A stretch of DNA of 9,537 bases from Spirochaetae bacterium HGW-Spirochaetae-7 (GCA_002839245.1 PGXR01000119.1:1-9537); one strand, 5' to 3'; shown: positions 1-6,557, counted from the first letter of the stretch. Notes: a model not told the origin generated them from the letters alone. Made by a program: numbers and translations.

Positions 1-820
1 CGACCGCCTCTGCGAAGTTGAAGTCCCAGCCGAGCCGGGCGAAAACCCGGTCGCGCCAGCCGAGCCTGAGACCGCTCGAGAATACCGCGTTCTGGAAGCT
101 CGGGAACCACATGTCGGCGTTGGCCGACAGTGTGACGCCGGCGGCCTGCGCCTTTACCAGGTCGGCGGCGATGCCCACCTGCGGCGTGTATGGCGAATCG
201 TACGCTGACGCGACGCCTCCCGAAATGCCGACGGCACCGGGAGCGGAGAATGCCTTGCCCAGGTTGCGCAGCGAGACGCCCCAGGCCAGGGACTTGAGGA
301 ATCCGACATCGCCGGCCTTGCCTATGACGCCGATATCGGCGCCAAGGCCCCAGCCGAAGCCTCCGTTGTCGCCTATCTGGGTATCAACGGCGGCCCCCAC
401 GAGCAGGTTGGGGTAAAGGTCCTTGGCCATGCCGATCCGTCCGGTCACGATAGTCCCGATCGGCATCGAGGCGAACGGCGACGACACCAGCCCGAGCCAG
501 GCGGTCCAGACGCCGTATGGCTTGGGAATGGCGAGGCCGATATTGAGGGCGTTGCCCCAGCCATCCTCGGTACCCAGGCCGATGATCGCCGTATAGCTCA
601 GATCGAGGGTCGTCCTCTGCAGGAGCGCCGACGCGGCCGGGTTGACCAGGTCGGCGACCGGCGATTCTGTTGATGCGGCGGAAAGGGTCCCCGACAGGAA
701 AGTCGGAGACGCCAGCACGGCCGATGTCTCGGCGCCGGCAGGGGGATCGTACGCCCATATCGGCGTCAAGGCCATCGAGACGACGATCGCCAGAGCAAGA
801 AACATTCTTCGTGCCTGCAT
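1..820 (-). CDS. Exported outer-membrane beta-barrel-like protein (3' end missing)
   Basis: The reading frame stays open from an ATG at 820 to the left edge, giving 273 codons with no stop, so the C-terminus is missing. The start is well supported: AAGGAG lies eight bases upstream (829-834). The N-terminus is a typical signal peptide (MQARRMF, then a hydrophobic stretch, with cleavage probable after PIWA near residue 24). The mature part has alternating Gly-rich hydrophobic segments, an early NPAAS motif, and blocks such as VGAAVDTQIGDNGGFGWGLG and GVSLRNLGKAF. This pattern is typical of the spirochaetal outer-membrane proteins grouped as UPF0164/PorV- or FadL-like. It would sit in the outer membrane, perhaps as a channel for hydrophobic molecules, but that function is inferred. 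The family assignment is from overall pattern only and is moderate; export is much surer. It lies downstream of the co-directional gene at 927-1985, separated by 106 bases with a hairpin. Confidence 0.75.
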   Translation of the reverse strand, partial: MQARRMFLALAIVVSMALTPIWAYDPPAGAETSAVLASPTFLSGTLSAASTESPVADLVNPAASALLQRTTLDLSYTAIIGLGTEDGWGNALNIGLAIPKPYGVWTAWLGLVSSPFASMPIGTIVTGRIGMAKDLYPNLLVGAAVDTQIGDNGGFGWGLGADIGVIGKAGDVGFLKSLAWGVSLRNLGKAFSAPGAVGISGGVASAYDSPYTPQVGIAADLVKAQAAGVTLSANADMWFPSFQNAVFSSGLRLGWRDRVFARLGWDFNFAEAV

Positions 821-876
821 TTATTTCGCTCCTTGAAGTTCCATTCGCGTATTACCCAATATAATACAACGAATCC

Positions 877-898
877 GCTGGCGGTTACAGCCGCCAGC
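877..898 (-). terminator. Possible intrinsic terminator after the gene at 927-1985
   Basis: A perfect 8-bp inverted repeat (GCTGGCGG at 877-884, CCGCCAGC at 891-898) with a 6-base loop lies 28 bases after the stop codon of the upstream minus-strand gene. On the minus strand it is followed by a T-rich but interrupted stretch (GGATTCGTTGTATTATATT). There is no clean T-run, so termination may be partial. A structured intergenic element between two co-transcribed genes is the alternative. Confidence 0.4.
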
Positions 899-926
899 CG
901 CCTGAATTGAGCTTATTTCCCCTGTT

Positions 927-1985
927 TCATTGGTACATGATGAGGAAGGGTACGGGATCGAGGGCGAGAACTTCATCCGGCCTCATCAGCGGTTTGTCCC
1001 AGCCCGCTCCCTTGACCTTGGACTCGAGGAACAGCTTGAAGCCCTTGACCGGCATGTTCATCGCCCGGGCATTGTATGCATAGGTATATTTCTTGAGCGA
1101 CGGCGAGCCGAAGCCGTCGGCGGTATGGACCAGGACGACCCGCTCGAAGCCCGAACGTACGCTCGCCTGGTCACGAATCATGGTCGAACGGAACTGGTGC
1201 ACCACCAGCATCCTGGTGCCGGGAAGATCGCTTTCGCGGAGGTATTCGTCGACGATGCGCTGCGCCTCGTTGAGTTCGGCGCCGGAAATGTAACCTATCT
1301 CCTCCATCGGTTTCAGCGTCCGCCATTCCGGATCTATCGCCAGGTGGACGTTCGGGTAGCGGAGGAAGGGGAGCATCGACTTGACCGATTCTTCGACGCC
1401 GTATTTTCCCAGCTGATGATCCAGGAAAACCATCCAGCCGCGTTCCGCGGCGAACTCTATGTATGATTCCACTATGGAGCGGGAAAGTATCCCTATCTCG
1501 CCCCCGGGCCAGCACGTCCCGTAGATGATGTAGAACGCGGGCACGATCCCGATCGGGCCGTTGGCTTCGTCATAGAGCCTTGCGTAACCTTCGAGCAGCG
1601 GCGAGAGCTGTTCCTTGCTGTACTCCCCGAGTATCCCCATAGAAGCGGCGCCGGGCTTGCCATAGAACGCGACTATCTGCTGGCCTTCCAGCAGCGGCCG
1701 CTGCCCGGCCACGCCGACCGCTTCGGACTCGCCATCGTCTGTTCCGATGGCGCCGGCCGGAGGCAACAACCTTCGCACTGACGGGTCCCTCCGCCGCAAT
1801 CCCGCCACGGCGCCCGCCGGGGCAAGCACCGCCTCGTGCTGCGCCGCGACATACTGGTTATTGTCCGCGGCCGTCATTTCAGGCAGGGCGTCATTCTGCC
1901 AGGATGAGCCAATCCCGACGAGCGCGGTGCAGGCAAAGATGGATATCGAGACCATGGCTGATCTGAGTTTGGGAAACGAAAGCAT
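927..1985 (-). CDS. Exported protein of an uncharacterised glycoside-hydrolase-like (TIM-barrel) family
   Basis: The ATG at 1985 follows an AAGGA six to eight bases upstream and encodes 352 residues. Residues 1-28 form a signal peptide. Cys19 in SIFAC could be a relaxed spirochaetal lipobox, so a lipoprotein is possible. Residues 30-100 are a low-complexity Ala/Gly-rich linker. From residue 104 a globular domain runs to the C-terminus with motifs FYGKPG (107-112), MGILGEY (116-122), FLDHQLG (187-193), AIDPEW (216-221), ELNEAQ (237-242), VVHQFR (261-266), HTADGFG (287-293), KGFKLF (314-319) and ALDPVP (341-346). I recognise this motif series from uncharacterised secreted proteins, notably of actinobacteria. 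The regularly spaced strand-end Asp/Glu residues (Asp189, Asp218, Glu220, Glu240, Asp290) suggest a TIM barrel resembling glycoside hydrolases. No substrate or reaction is known to me, so catalysis is an inference. It is divergent from the NlpC/P60-like gene. Confidence 0.85.
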   Translation of the reverse strand: MLSFPKLRSAMVSISIFACTALVGIGSSWQNDALPEMTAADNNQYVAAQHEAVLAPAGAVAGLRRRDPSVRRLLPPAGAIGTDDGESEAVGVAGQRPLLEGQQIVAFYGKPGAASMGILGEYSKEQLSPLLEGYARLYDEANGPIGIVPAFYIIYGTCWPGGEIGILSRSIVESYIEFAAERGWMVFLDHQLGKYGVEESVKSMLPFLRYPNVHLAIDPEWRTLKPMEEIGYISGAELNEAQRIVDEYLRESDLPGTRMLVVHQFRSTMIRDQASVRSGFERVVLVHTADGFGSPSLKKYTYAYNARAMNMPVKGFKLFLESKVKGAGWDKPLMRPDEVLALDPVPFLIMYQ

Positions 1986-2061
1986 TGGACATCCTTGCTA
2001 TTCAATATCCATTCGTATATCGGCGTCCCGCATCACTTCCTGAACTTCCGCGACTGACCTG

Positions 2062-2080
2062 CCGAACTAGCCCGGACTAG
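2062..2080 (+). repeat. Direct repeat in the divergent promoter region
   Basis: CCGAACTAG (2062-2070) and CCGGACTAG (2072-2080) are two nine-base copies with one mismatch, exactly ten bases apart. The second copy also begins the palindrome GACTAGTC (2075-2082). The pair sits about 20 bases upstream of the -10-like GATACT before the gene at 2114. One-turn spacing on one DNA face is typical of regulator half-sites, but no regulator can be named. Confidence 0.4.
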
Positions 2081-2113
2081 TCTAAAAAGCCCGACGAGCC
2101 GATACTGTAGCTG

Positions 2114-3493
2114 ATGGATACGAAGAACAAGCATTGCCTGAGGCATTTGGCAGCGGCAGCCATTTTTATCGCGATCCTTTCGTCATCTCCGGCGGACGCC
2201 CAGCCGGCATGGCCTCCGCTTGGCGGCGACATGCCCCTGGCCAGCATGTCCGAGAGCCACGATATCAGGAAACGGTTGTGGGATACCCTCGTCATGGCTC
2301 CGCGCGAAACGGTGATGGCAAAAGCATCATCGACGGAGCGCAACGCCTGGGGTCCATGGTCGGTATCGGTCGACAGGAGCAAGGGGAGCTTCTACATCAT
2401 CATCGCCCCGGAACGAAACGGAAAGGCCCCGATATACACGCAAGGTTCATGGATCATCAAACGCTCCGATACCGACGGCTCGTTCAGGCAGGCCAAGGTG
2501 TTCCTCCGGAGCGACCCCGGCACCTTCGCCCGCATCTACCCCGCAGGATCGCGTTCCCGCATCGACATCGTCGCCTATGGCGGCGTTCTCTACCGCGAGG
2601 TCGCCATCCCGCTGCCCTTCGAAGAGCTCCTGCGCTCGCCTTTCTCCAGGATCAGGCAGCTGACCGACGACGTCATCGACTGGGACCTGTTCACTCCCGA
2701 TCCGGCGCTGTACCGCGACATGCTGAGCCTCGCGGGGTCGGTACGCGACCACCTGCCAAGCCTGGCGTATGCCGACGACGGTGCGATCGACGCCGACGGA
2801 CGGAGCGTCCTCATCTCGACCCTTGCGGGCCAATCGACCCCGGCAGGACTCAACTGCTCGGGCTTCGTCAAATGGCTCGTCGACGGCATGCTCCATCCCA
2901 TTACCGGCACCTACCTCTCGGTCGCATCGCTGCGGAGCCGGATGGCGGGATGGAGGGGCAGCTCGTTCACGGAGAAGTTCGAGGAGGACCAGGATCCGTT
3001 CTTCGGCCTGGACTGGTCCAGGGCCCTGGCAAAAGCCGCCTGGTCGACATTCTACCCATCGCTCCCCGACGACTCGCCACTGTCGAACGACGTCGACGAC
3101 GCGCCTTTTGCATTGCGGGTCAAGGACGCGGATCCGGTCAACGGCGGCTCGGCATACGAAGCCTTCACCGATAATTTCAAGGACGCCGGCATCGATGTCC
3201 GAGGCCTCAAGGCCATCCTCTTCGTGCTTGCGGCGCGGGAGCCGGGCAGGTTCTACCTGGCTCAGTTCAACTCGCGCGACCCGAAGCCGCCCAGCCTCAG
3301 GCGCTATTTCCACATAGCGGCCCTTTTCCCGTACTTCGACGACGACGGCGTCTTCAGGGTGGCAGTATTCGAAAGCGCCGCCGAGACGTCGCTCGACAGG
3401 GTGCTGGCCGACCGCGACTACGAATTCGTCAAGCTCGTACGCATGCCCGCGGCGGCGCGATTCGAGCCTCAAGCGTTGACGCCGACGCCATGA
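2114..3493 (+). CDS. Secreted NlpC/P60-like cysteine hydrolase
   Basis: This 459-residue protein begins with a clear signal peptide: KNK, a hydrophobic core, and the cleavage signal ADA before Gln30. A beta-rich region of unknown role follows (about residues 75-170). The sequence GLNCSGFVKW (245-254) matches the catalytic-Cys motif of NlpC/P60 papain-like peptidases, with Cys248 as nucleophile. His400 in RRYFHIAALF and Glu420 in AVFESAAE are the likely His and third polar residue. Such enzymes usually cut peptide stems of peptidoglycan in the periplasm. The roughly 150 residues between Cys and His exceed the usual spacing, so this is a divergent member and substrate is uncertain. A TAG stop lies two codons before the ATG, so no upstream ATG start exists, yet no Shine-Dalgarno is seen. 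The signal peptide supports this start. The last four bases overlap the next gene (ATGA), so the two are probably co-translated. Confidence 0.85.
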   Translation: MDTKNKHCLRHLAAAAIFIAILSSSPADAQPAWPPLGGDMPLASMSESHDIRKRLWDTLVMAPRETVMAKASSTERNAWGPWSVSVDRSKGSFYIIIAPERNGKAPIYTQGSWIIKRSDTDGSFRQAKVFLRSDPGTFARIYPAGSRSRIDIVAYGGVLYREVAIPLPFEELLRSPFSRIRQLTDDVIDWDLFTPDPALYRDMLSLAGSVRDHLPSLAYADDGAIDADGRSVLISTLAGQSTPAGLNCSGFVKWLVDGMLHPITGTYLSVASLRSRMAGWRGSSFTEKFEEDQDPFFGLDWSRALAKAAWSTFYPSLPDDSPLSNDVDDAPFALRVKDADPVNGGSAYEAFTDNFKDAGIDVRGLKAILFVLAAREPGRFYLAQFNSRDPKPPSLRRYFHIAALFPYFDDDGVFRVAVFESAAETSLDRVLADRDYEFVKLVRMPAAARFEPQALTPTP

Positions 3494-4266
3494 GGCTTCG
3501 CTTCCTCGGCACGGGGACGAGCCACGGCGTGCCGGTGGTAGGCTGCTCCTGCGCCGTCTGTACCTCGACGGATCCGCGCGATTCCAGGTACCGCTGCTCG
3601 GCCATCGTGGAAGGCGACGGTGGCGAAGTGGTGCTTATAGACGCCGGCCCCGAGTTCAGGGTCCAGGCCCTGCGCGCGCGGCTTTCCAGGCTGGACGCCA
3701 TCCTCGTAACCCATGCCCATGCCGACCATATCCACGGCCTCGACGACGTACGGCCGCTGACACGCGGCAAACCGTTGCCCGTCTATGCTTCGGCACCGGA
3801 CATACGGGAGATCAGGGCGCGTTTCGCCTACGCGTTCATGGATAGCCAGGCAGGCGGCGGCAAGCCTCGCCTCGAGCTTACCGAGATCGCGCCGGACGGC
3901 GTGACGATCGGGAGCATCAAGGCGATCGCCGTACCCCTTCTCCATGGCACCAGGCGGGTATTCGGCTATCGCATCGGCGGCCTTGCCTACCTGACGGACT
4001 GCTCGGCCATTCCCGAGTCTTCGATGGAGCTGCTCGGGGACCTAGACCTGCTCGTCATAGATGCTCTCAGGCTCAGGTCCCATCCCACGCACTTCTCGGT
4101 CGACGAGGCCTTCCGGATCGCGCTCAGGCTCAAGCCATCGGCCTTGCTCCTGACGCACATATGCCACGACCTTTCCCATGCCCAGCTCGAGGACCACTGC
4201 GCCAGGGCCGACCTGCCCTTTCCCACCAATCCCGCCTGGGACGGGCTCGAGATCGACCTGCCATGA
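3490..4266 (+). CDS. PhnP-like metallo-beta-lactamase-fold phosphodiesterase
   Basis: The product has 258 residues and no signal peptide, so it is cytoplasmic. The metallo-beta-lactamase signature THAHADH (74-80) supplies His75, His77, Asp79 and His80. Other probable metal ligands are His152, Asp170 and His223. The N-terminal GTGTSHGVPVVGCSCAVC carries Cys19, Cys21 and Cys24, the extra zinc-binding cysteines of the PhnP branch, and DSRYRCSA follows. PhnP proper hydrolyses phosphoribosyl 1,2-cyclic phosphate in the C-P lyase pathway, but many homologues exist outside phn operons, and no phn gene is seen here. A general phosphodiesterase role is the safest call. All catalytic residues appear intact and the length is normal for the family. 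The start ATG overlaps the upstream stop as ATGA, which suggests translational coupling to the secreted NlpC/P60-like gene. Confidence 0.9.
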   Translation: MRLRFLGTGTSHGVPVVGCSCAVCTSTDPRDSRYRCSAIVEGDGGEVVLIDAGPEFRVQALRARLSRLDAILVTHAHADHIHGLDDVRPLTRGKPLPVYASAPDIREIRARFAYAFMDSQAGGGKPRLELTEIAPDGVTIGSIKAIAVPLLHGTRRVFGYRIGGLAYLTDCSAIPESSMELLGDLDLLVIDALRLRSHPTHFSVDEAFRIALRLKPSALLLTHICHDLSHAQLEDHCARADLPFPTNPAWDGLEIDLP

Positions 4267-4271
4267 AATAA

Positions 4272-4295
4272 CGGGCCGCCCCGAAGGACGGCCCG
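4272..4295 (-). terminator. Intrinsic terminator with UUCG tetraloop for the TPR gene
   Basis: Read on the minus strand, CGGGCCGTCC (4295-4286) pairs with GGGCGGCCCG (4281-4272) in a 10-bp stem with one G-U pair. The stem is closed by a C(UUCG)G tetraloop and followed by TTATTTCATGG (4271-4261). On the plus strand the same hairpin has a C-A mismatch and no T-run after it, so it mainly serves the minus-strand gene whose stop is at 4328. Its T-rich tail overlaps the stop codon of the convergent PhnP-like gene, so it may also help separate the two transcripts. Confidence 0.8.
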
Positions 4296-4327
4296 CGAAA
4301 GATCAAATACCTTGGAATGTTTGCAGT

Positions 4328-5602
4328 CTACAACCCGGAATCAGAGGATATGCGGGCGATTATCTCCCCGGCCTTGGCTTCGTATTTGGCGGGGTCGCCG
4401 TCCCTGGCTTTCTGGAGCCAGGCCGAAGCCTCGTCGAAACGGCGCGAGGCGTAGGCGTTGATGCCGAGCGCGTAGTTCGTTATCGGCGCGTCGCTGCCCA
4501 GGTCGAGCGCGGTCTTGTAGTACTCCTCGGCGAGGGCGTAGTCACCCCTTGCGTAGGCGATGAGGCCTAGATAGTAATACGGGATGTAGCTGGAGGAGTT
4601 CTTCGACAGGGCCTGGGTGAACGACTTGAAGGCGGTTTCCAGGTCCTTGTCTCCGTACGAGCCGACGCCTGAGGTGACGAGTTCGGCGAAGGTTTTCTGT
4701 CCATTCAGGTACGCGAGGAAATCCGATTCGGCGGCGTCCTGCCCATGCCAGCGGAGGAAGAACTCGCGGATGGCTGCCTGGTTCTGCTCGAGTGTGGCAT
4801 CAGGCGACAGGAGGCCGATCGCATCCCAAATGAAACGGTTGTAACGTCTATCCGGGCTGCCGGTGAAGAACGACACGAGCGCCCACGACTCCGGATAGAA
4901 TACGTCGAGGCCAGAGCGGGCATCGTCGGACGACAGTTTCATGAGGTCGGCGACCTTGTAGAGCCTGGACTGCGACTTGAGAAGCTTGACGGTCTCGAGC
5001 CACGCCTGGTTCTCCGAGTACTTGACGGCGCCGGTGGCGGGATCCAGGCGCGTCCTCTCGAAGAACACGGCGAAGCCTTCACGGATCCACAGCGGCGGTT
5101 CCGGAATGAAAGCCTTGAGGAATTGAACGAACGCCTGGTGCGCAAGCGACGCGTCGAAGTCGTCGGCATTTCCCTTGTCGAAAACGACCAGCTCCGAACG
5201 TTCGACCGTCGGGTAATGCAGGTAGACGAAGTCGTCCTTCGTCTCGCCTATGACCTTCTGCAGATAAGCGTCGAACGGCCCCTTGGCGGAGAACTTGCGG
5301 ACGGTGAGGAGAGCCTTCAGCTTAGTCTCGTCGAAGCGAAAATACTCGTTGTAAACGCCGAACAGTCCATCGAGCGTCGCCGCCAGAGTGACGGCATCGT
5401 CCTTGCCGGCGTCGGACCAGACGGAGTAGTGCCTGGAACTTGCGCTCGCCATAGGCGCCGCTGCGGGTGCCGCTGCGGGTGCCGCCGGAGCCATGGTTGC
5501 CGCGGGACCGGGGTTCGTCGTCCCTGTCGCAGCCGCATCCTGTGCGCCGACGCACACGCCGAGAGCGAGCGCGATAACGGCAAAAATAAACGTTTTCTTC
5601 AC
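4328..5602 (-). CDS. Exported TPR protein with degenerate peptidase-MA-like domain
   Basis: I choose the GTG at 5602 (424 residues) because GGAGGG lies seven bases before it and the protein then starts MKKTFIFAVIALALG, a canonical signal peptide with cleavage likely at VGA before Gln21. An in-frame ATG at 5617 would add five residues but lies nearly at the predicted transcription start. Residues 22-56 are an Ala/Pro linker. Residues 57-290 resemble the gluzincin peptidase-MA/DUF1570 type, with PPLWIREGFAVFFE (169-182) and ESWALVSFF (238-246). The expected HExxH reads HQAFV (155-159): the catalytic Glu and second His are lost, so it is probably not a protease. TPR repeats follow at about 319-410 (for example YYYLGLIAYARGDYALAEEY), which should bind proteins. 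The location is probably periplasmic. It has its own promoter (5627-5655) and terminator (4272-4295), so it looks monocistronic. Confidence 0.85.
   Translation of the reverse strand: MKKTFIFAVIALALGVCVGAQDAAATGTTNPGPAATMAPAAPAAAPAAAPMASASSRHYSVWSDAGKDDAVTLAATLDGLFGVYNEYFRFDETKLKALLTVRKFSAKGPFDAYLQKVIGETKDDFVYLHYPTVERSELVVFDKGNADDFDASLAHQAFVQFLKAFIPEPPLWIREGFAVFFERTRLDPATGAVKYSENQAWLETVKLLKSQSRLYKVADLMKLSSDDARSGLDVFYPESWALVSFFTGSPDRRYNRFIWDAIGLLSPDATLEQNQAAIREFFLRWHGQDAAESDFLAYLNGQKTFAELVTSGVGSYGDKDLETAFKSFTQALSKNSSSYIPYYYLGLIAYARGDYALAEEYYKTALDLGSDAPITNYALGINAYASRRFDEASAWLQKARDGDPAKYEAKAGEIIARISSDSGL
5457..5486 (-). repeat. 12-bp tandem repeat encoding the Ala/Pro linker
   Basis: The unit GCCGCTGCGGGT (plus-strand reading) occurs at 5457-5468 and 5469-5480, followed by a partial copy up to about 5486. 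It lies in frame in the TPR gene and encodes the APAA-type linker just after the signal peptide. Unit loss or gain would change linker length without a frameshift. Confidence 0.8.
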
Positions 5603-5609
5603 TATGGTA

Positions 5610-5615
5610 CCCTCC
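5610..5615 (-). promoter_or_regulatory. Ribosome binding site that sets the GTG start at 5602
   Basis: GGAGGG read on the minus strand is followed by seven bases and then GTG. It lies just downstream of the predicted transcription start. It also sits between two GGTAC-type sequences able to pair as GTACC (5622-5618) with GGTAC (5611-5607), a short stem that would partly cover the site. Confidence 0.7.
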
Positions 5616-5626
5616 ATGGTACGTCT

Positions 5627-5655
5627 ATCCTAAACCTCGTCCGTACCGTTGTCAA
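5627..5655 (-). promoter_or_regulatory. Sigma-70-like promoter of the TPR gene
   Basis: On the minus strand a perfect -35 TTGACA (5655-5650) is separated by exactly 17 bases from TAGGAT (5632-5627), which matches four of six bases of the -10 consensus. Transcription would start near 5620, giving a leader of about 20 bases before the GTG at 5602. It lies in the 88-base gap after the P-loop/Asp23 gene, so the TPR gene does not depend on that gene for transcription. Confidence 0.7.
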
Positions 5656-5690
5656 ACTCGGCCGGACATCCTGCCTGGACTGGTGGCATC

Positions 5691-6557
5691 CTACTTGGAG
5701 AACCTGTCGATGACCAGGTTGACCTCCTCGATGAGGATGCCCGTGAAACGTTCTATGTTATCGATTATGTATTGCTGCAGGTTGTGGATGCGGCCGGACA
5801 GCTGGGAACCGAAGGGCACCTCGATGACGATGGTCAGGCGATAACCCTGGGAGTCCGACCTGATGGTGATCTTGCGGATTCGTATCGAATCGTCGAACTC
5901 GTCGATGCAGTGGATGACCATCTGCGACAGCGCCGACTCGGATATCGCCACGCGGCCGCGCTTGGAGAATTCCGGGCGGACAACCGATTTTTCGTAGAGC
6001 TTGGGCGTCGTCAGGCCGCCGGGCGAAAGATTGCGCTGAAGGAACACCCTGATGCTGTCGTAGAAAATACGCGGATAGCTCCGTTTTACCTCGATGGCGG
6101 GGACGGGGATGACGTGCTTGCCTTCGACCTTGCGGGCGCGGATGGCCGTCTCTATCTCGTCCCTGCTGGCAATGTCCTCGATCTTGATGATCTTCGCCGG
6201 GTACGGAATCTGCAGGCGCTCGGCGATCTTCTTGACCATCTTTTCGGAAGTGCCGATGAGAAGAATCTTCTTCCAGCGGGAATGCTGCAGTACGCGGGCT
6301 ACTTCGTCGCGATGCGCCTTCTCGTGGAAGAGGGCTGTCTTTACCGCCGCCATATACAGCTTCTCGCGTTTGGCGGATTTTCCTGCGACTATGGCGTCGC
6401 CGTCGATCAGCAGGCCGTCGTCGATGATCATGTCGATGCCGTACTTCTGGGCCACGAGTTTTGCCCTGAAGCTTTTGCCTGTGCCGCTCTCGCCGACAAG
6501 CGCGAACACACGCACGCCGCGCGCCAGCCAGTACAGGTTCTTGAGCGTTTTGAGCAT
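5691..6557 (-). CDS. P-loop NTPase fused to an Asp23/Gls24-like domain
   Basis: The start at 6557 (288 residues) is chosen because GAGGGG (6561-6566) precedes it and the likely promoter leaves room for a leader. An ATG at 6596 (301 residues) is possible but has only a weak AGG. No signal peptide is visible, so it is cytoplasmic. Walker A is GESGTGKS at 22-29. IIDDGLLIDGD (44-54) follows, and KKILLIGTS (97-105) may be the sensing strand. These support nucleotide binding in a small AAA-like or kinase-like fold. Residues about 203-285 resemble an Asp23/Gls24 (DUF322) domain: SESALSQMV, a strand-rich middle, IVIEVPFGSQLSGRIHNLQQYI, and an ending ERFTGILIEEVNLVIDRF. Asp23 proteins of Gram-positives associate with the envelope and stress response. 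The fusion's job is unknown. It is transcribed divergently from flgN through overlapping promoters, so a flagellar or envelope link is possible but unproven. Confidence 0.8.
   Translation of the reverse strand: MLKTLKNLYWLARGVRVFALVGESGTGKSFRAKLVAQKYGIDMIIDDGLLIDGDAIVAGKSAKREKLYMAAVKTALFHEKAHRDEVARVLQHSRWKKILLIGTSEKMVKKIAERLQIPYPAKIIKIEDIASRDEIETAIRARKVEGKHVIPVPAIEVKRSYPRIFYDSIRVFLQRNLSPGGLTTPKLYEKSVVRPEFSKRGRVAISESALSQMVIHCIDEFDDSIRIRKITIRSDSQGYRLTIVIEVPFGSQLSGRIHNLQQYIIDNIERFTGILIEEVNLVIDRFSK

Noticed and set aside
330..341. Palindrome GCCGATATCGGC as an operator
   Set aside because: It lies inside the coding sequence of the barrel-like gene and is explained by common GCC, GAT, ATC and GGC codons.
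860..865. Perfect TATAAT on the plus strand
   Set aside because: No -35-like element at 16-18 bases. TTGAAG at 833-838 is 21 bases away, and the downstream DNA is antisense to the gene at 927-1985.
2017..2105. GCCGATA boxes at 2098-2104 (plus) and 2017-2024 (minus) as further sigma-28 promoters
   Set aside because: Neither has TAAA at the required 15-base distance, and GCCGATA is also common inside coding sequence here (for example near 330-341 and 755-765).
2134..3472. Long open frames overlapping the NlpC/P60-like gene (2134-3174 plus, 2447-3472 minus)
   Set aside because: Arg/His/Pro-rich low-complexity translations without signal or motifs. The real frame has a signal peptide and a catalytic-Cys motif.
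4272..4295. The same hairpin as a terminator of the plus-strand PhnP-like gene
   Set aside because: On the plus strand the stem has a C-A mismatch and is followed by CGAAAGATC with no T-run.
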